Source: Caldifarciminota bacterium (GTDB lineage: Bacteria; Hydrothermota; Hydrothermia; UBA1063; CAJXJZ01). From it: a stretch of DNA of 54,449 bases. Positions 52,162 through 54,449 of the stretch are shown here, one piece after another. Location: contig JALSNX010000009.1 in assembly GCA_026986775.1 (NCBI GenBank), forward strand, positions 1 to 54,449, given 5' to 3'. The notes below the pieces were generated by a model. It had not been told where the DNA came from. It saw only the letters and a program-made list of their open reading frames with translations, and made no database searches. Both the position numbers and the translations under genes were made by a program. Position 1 is the stretch's first letter, and every line of letters starts with the position of its first letter.

Positions 52162-52592
52162 TCCCGTGAGCGTTCCAGGTACTCCTCAAGCAGGAAGGTG
52201 GCAGCATAAAGGTCTATCTGTTCCTTGGATTTTCTCAGGTCCATCCCCCTGTTTGCAAGCATTCTTTCAGCCATCTTTGAAGTTAATCTCTCGTCATAAA
52301 GGACAATTTTAATGTCCTTTAACACAGATTCAAGCATAGATTTGAACTCTTTAACTTTTTTTGAAAGTTCACTTTCTTTTCCTGAAAGATGCAGTGGATT
52401 ACCCATTACTATGAGACAAACATTGTTCTCTTCAACTATTTTTTTAATTGCAAGTACTGGATTTTCCTTTTTTGCATCTATTACTTTATAGGGCTTTGCC
52501 ATAATTAATAGTTCGTCTGTAATGGCAAGTCCAATACGACGTTCTCCAAAGTCTATACCAAGCCACCTACATTTCCTCTTTCGCAAGAACAT
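52158..52592 (-). CDS. ruvX: YqgF/RuvX-type RNase H-fold nuclease
   Basis: A putative Holliday-junction resolvase or pre-16S rRNA nuclease. It has LGIDFGERRIGLAITDE, VMGNPLHLSG, VLYDERLTSKMAE and QIDLYAATFLLEEYL, the acidic residues of the family. The start is probably ATG 52592 or TTG 52586, inside the end of the ROK gene next to GGAGGG; the frame's first codon at 52622 is less likely. About 140 residues. Confidence 0.9.
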   Translation of the reverse strand: MFLRKRKCRWLGIDFGERRIGLAITDELLIMAKPYKVIDAKKENPVLAIKKIVEENNVCLIVMGNPLHLSGKESELSKKVKEFKSMLESVLKDIKIVLYDERLTSKMAERMLANRGMDLRKSKEQIDLYAATFLLEEYLERSRE

Positions 52593-53472
52593 ACCCTCCG
52601 TAAATGCCTGCCTCTTTCCCAAGAATTCCCTTTTTTATCTTTAGTTTTCTTTTCTCAAAACCCATTACCCTTTTTGCAAGTTCATCCATCATGGATTCTT
52701 TGAAGAAATCAAAACTATCAGCAATCCCTCCACCTAACACTATTACTTCAGGGTCAAGCAGGTGTATAATGTTTACAAGCCCAAAAGCGAGATATCTTCC
52801 ATACTCTTCAAAAAGTGAAAGTGCAATATGGTCACTTTTAACTGCCATACTGTAAAGTTCCTTCATGGTACATTTTTTGCACTCGTATCCCATTTTTCTC
52901 ATGAAATACATGGAGAATTCTGGGAAATAATCTCCACCAATATAGCTTTCAAGACAACCCCTCTGGCCGCATCTGCACCACTGGCCGCCAAAGTCTATAA
53001 TAAGGTGCCCGGCTTCCCCTGCATAATAGTTGGCCCCTCTCAATATTTTTCCATTGACAATTATACCAGAACCGACTCCTGTTCCAAGGGTGATTACAAC
53101 CACGTTATCTTTTTGTTCTCCTGCCCCAAATCTCCATTCTCCGAGTGCATACACATTTGCATCATTGTCAAGATAAAAACTGGCTATATCTTTGAACGCC
53201 TCTTTCAAATTCAATCCATTGAGGAAAGGGAGATTTGGTGAAAAGAGTATTTCTCCACTTTTGGGATTTACAAGTCCTGCTATCCCCATACTCACTGCAT
53301 CAAAAGGAGTATCACCTGAAGCGGCAAGAGTAATATTTCTCAGGATATGCACAAAAGTTTCTCTGCTTTTTATCTCTTTTGTATCGGTCTTACCCTTATT
53401 TACTATTTTACCGTCCTCTACTATTCCAAACTCAATATTTGTTCCACCTATATCAAAGGATATAACTCTCAT
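52567..53472 (-). CDS. ROK-family sugar kinase (glucokinase-like)
   Basis: A 301-residue ATP-dependent sugar kinase. ATP loop SFDIGGTNIEFGIVEDG at the start, LDNDANVYALGEW with the catalytic Asp, LGTGVGSGIIVNGKI, the sugar-binding EAGHLIID, and a ROK zinc site CRCGQRGCLESYIGG. It lacks a DNA-binding HTH, so it is an enzyme and not a ROK repressor. Glucose is the usual substrate, but specificity is not proved. Its tail overlaps ruvX. Start ATG 53472. Confidence 0.92.
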   Translation of the reverse strand: MRVISFDIGGTNIEFGIVEDGKIVNKGKTDTKEIKSRETFVHILRNITLAASGDTPFDAVSMGIAGLVNPKSGEILFSPNLPFLNGLNLKEAFKDIASFYLDNDANVYALGEWRFGAGEQKDNVVVITLGTGVGSGIIVNGKILRGANYYAGEAGHLIIDFGGQWCRCGQRGCLESYIGGDYFPEFSMYFMRKMGYECKKCTMKELYSMAVKSDHIALSLFEEYGRYLAFGLVNIIHLLDPEVIVLGGGIADSFDFFKESMMDELAKRVMGFEKRKLKIKKGILGKEAGIYGGYVLAKEEM

Positions 53473-53498
53473 AATCTCTCAGCCAGTCAAACTTCAAG

Positions 53499-54215
53499 TT
53501 ACAGAGGGATAAGGCTTCCAAGAACAGGAATGTTGGTGTTAAACTCAATAATCTTACCGAAGGCCCACATTTCACCCAGTATTTTTCCATCACGGCGTTT
53601 TGACCAGAACAGGTCATCCCTTTCATAGGTACAGAAAGGAGATTCTACTATATTATAAATATCGTTCTCTTTTAACTCATTCTTGATAAACTCATGCAGG
53701 TCAAAGTGCAGTTTCCCTCTGATTTTTTTCAGAAATGGCTGAAACTTCTTTATCTCTGCAAATTCATCTCCCACTTCATAGTGTTTGACACAGATACCCG
53801 GCCCAATAACAGCATGAATTGAATCAGGGTCGCTTCTGAGTTCGCGAATAAGTTTGTTAACAGCGGATGCTATAATCCCCTCTTTTGCGCCTCTCCAGCC
53901 CACATGCAGAACGGCAAGAGCAGGCTGGCTATAATCAAGAAGAAATAGTGGATAGCAATCTGCAACTTTCACACCTATAAATAATCCACGTTCCTTGGTT
54001 ATGAGTCCATCACCTTCCATCTTGTGAGCCTCTGTTGCACTGTCCACAAAATACACCTTTGAAGAGTGGACCTGTATAAGGCTCTTTATATAGTCATACC
54101 CTATGTGTTCCTTGAGCCCTATGGAGAGTTTGGTTGATACTATTATTCTAAAAACTCTCTCAGGGTCATCATACTCAAGATATGTACTCTTGTTTTCTAC
54201 CAACTTCCAGGCCAT
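53499..54215 (-). CDS. YfiH/PgeF-type multicopper-like (DUF152) purine nucleoside phosphorylase or peptidoglycan-editing factor
   Basis: A 238-residue protein. Zinc residues of the C-H-H type: H in IQVHSSKVYFV, C in VADCYPLFLLDYSQ and H in LAVLHVGWRGAKEG. Members of the family have been reported to act as purine nucleoside phosphorylases/adenosine deaminases or as peptidoglycan-editing factors. The gene lies 1 nt after prmC (stop 54217, ATG 54215) and 26 nt before the ROK gene. The mltG gene in the same unit makes an envelope role plausible. Confidence 0.9.
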   Translation of the reverse strand: MAWKLVENKSTYLEYDDPERVFRIIVSTKLSIGLKEHIGYDYIKSLIQVHSSKVYFVDSATEAHKMEGDGLITKERGLFIGVKVADCYPLFLLDYSQPALAVLHVGWRGAKEGIIASAVNKLIRELRSDPDSIHAVIGPGICVKHYEVGDEFAEIKKFQPFLKKIRGKLHFDLHEFIKNELKENDIYNIVESPFCTYERDDLFWSKRRDGKILGEMWAFGKIIEFNTNIPVLGSLIPL

Positions 54216-54216
54216 A

Positions 54217-54449
54217 TTACATCCACCTCGCTTTCAAAACCCTGTCTTTTCCATTAAAATCCTTTGTTAACTCTATATCACCGTATCCAAGTTTTTTTGC
54301 CATTTCTTTGTATTTTTCCACCCTCAGAGGAGAGATTTCTATAAAGACATACCCTCCCCCTTTCAAGTACTCCCTTGCATACTCCAAAACCTTCAAAGTG
54401 TGCCAGAGGCCATTTTTATCTGAAACAAGTGCCTCATAAGGCTCCTTTT
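54217..54449 (-). CDS. prmC: Release factor glutamine methyltransferase PrmC, C-terminal fragment
   Basis: Only the last 77 residues are in the window; the gene runs off the right edge. KEPYEALVSDKNGLWHTLKV, then YLKGGGYVFIEISPLRVEKY and ELTKDFNGKDRVLKARWM match the end of PrmC/HemK, which methylates the Gln of the GGQ motif in release factors. EPxxAL follows the NPPY motif in the full enzyme, but NPPY itself lies outside the window. It is translationally close to yfiH (1 nt). Confidence 0.82.
   Translation of the reverse strand, partial: KEPYEALVSDKNGLWHTLKVLEYAREYLKGGGYVFIEISPLRVEKYKEMAKKLGYGDIELTKDFNGKDRVLKARWM

Overview
The window looks like a compact, AT-rich chromosomal segment from a diderm (two-membrane) bacterium, probably an uncultured lineage in or near the FCB/WOR-3/Hydrothermae assemblage. 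This placement is inferred from gene content only. The supporting genes are a gingipain-type C25 peptidase and a second secreted protein that both end in a type IX secretion (Por) tail, a PorV/UPF0164-like outer-membrane protein, a Skp-like periplasmic chaperone, a Wza-like SLBB export protein and GmhA. I saw no rRNA, tRNA, CRISPR array, prophage or integron.

Layout. 1-3574: the end of a secreted SGNH-like protein (frameshifted), then a DegT aminotransferase and a PglF/CapD-type 4,6-dehydratase for amino-dideoxy sugar synthesis. 3669-8649: a PEP mutase/isocitrate lyase family enzyme, AsnRS, a small unknown protein and two glycosyltransferases. 8646-12204 (minus): PorV-like protein, trpS, ribE and xerD. 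12314-16925: a small secreted protein, then sppA, purB and an acyl-CoA synthetase. 16976-17799: a wrecked TPR gene beside an internally deleted Mutator/IS256-type insertion sequence. 17895-19914: frr-uppS-cdsA. 19870-25041 (minus): C25 peptidase, hisS and an endonuclease V-like protein. 25174-31249: pncA, pcm, a four-gene cassette (EIIA-Ntr-like, PII-like, two divergent antiporter-like membrane proteins), mazG and deoC. 31451-36170: a small exported protein; on the minus strand an M42 peptidase, glucuronyl C5-epimerase-like protein, GT4 and a frameshifted GT39-like membrane protein. 36264-42476: an ABC_ATPase-family protein, another GT4, and paired ALDH7/ALDH4 dehydrogenases. 42545-47959: an RmlD-like reductase, gmhA, a Skp fusion protein, ispG, an SLBB export protein and a polysaccharide deacetylase. 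48315-54449: ubiA and aspS; then, on the minus strand, prmC (partial), yfiH, a ROK kinase, ruvX and mltG.

Together the genes cover housekeeping translation (four aminoacyl-tRNA synthetases, RRF, PrmC), envelope building (UppS, CdsA, MltG, IspG, Skp, SLBB), surface polysaccharide synthesis and protein secretion. Genes are packed with 1-4 nt start/stop overlaps (ATGA, TTGA, TGATG), and six convergent pairs overlap tail to tail.

The strongest genome-wide signal is regulatory. At least eight transcription-unit starts have a -10 hexamer ending 6-7 nt before the start codon and no Shine-Dalgarno sequence, several with a -35 box at 16-17 nt. This predicts leaderless mRNAs. Other units have conventional leaders with strong GGAGG sites, so the two initiation modes coexist. 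Three single-base frame disruptions (near 405, 6385 and 32750) may be real decay, phase variation or sequence error; they cannot be told apart from sequence alone.
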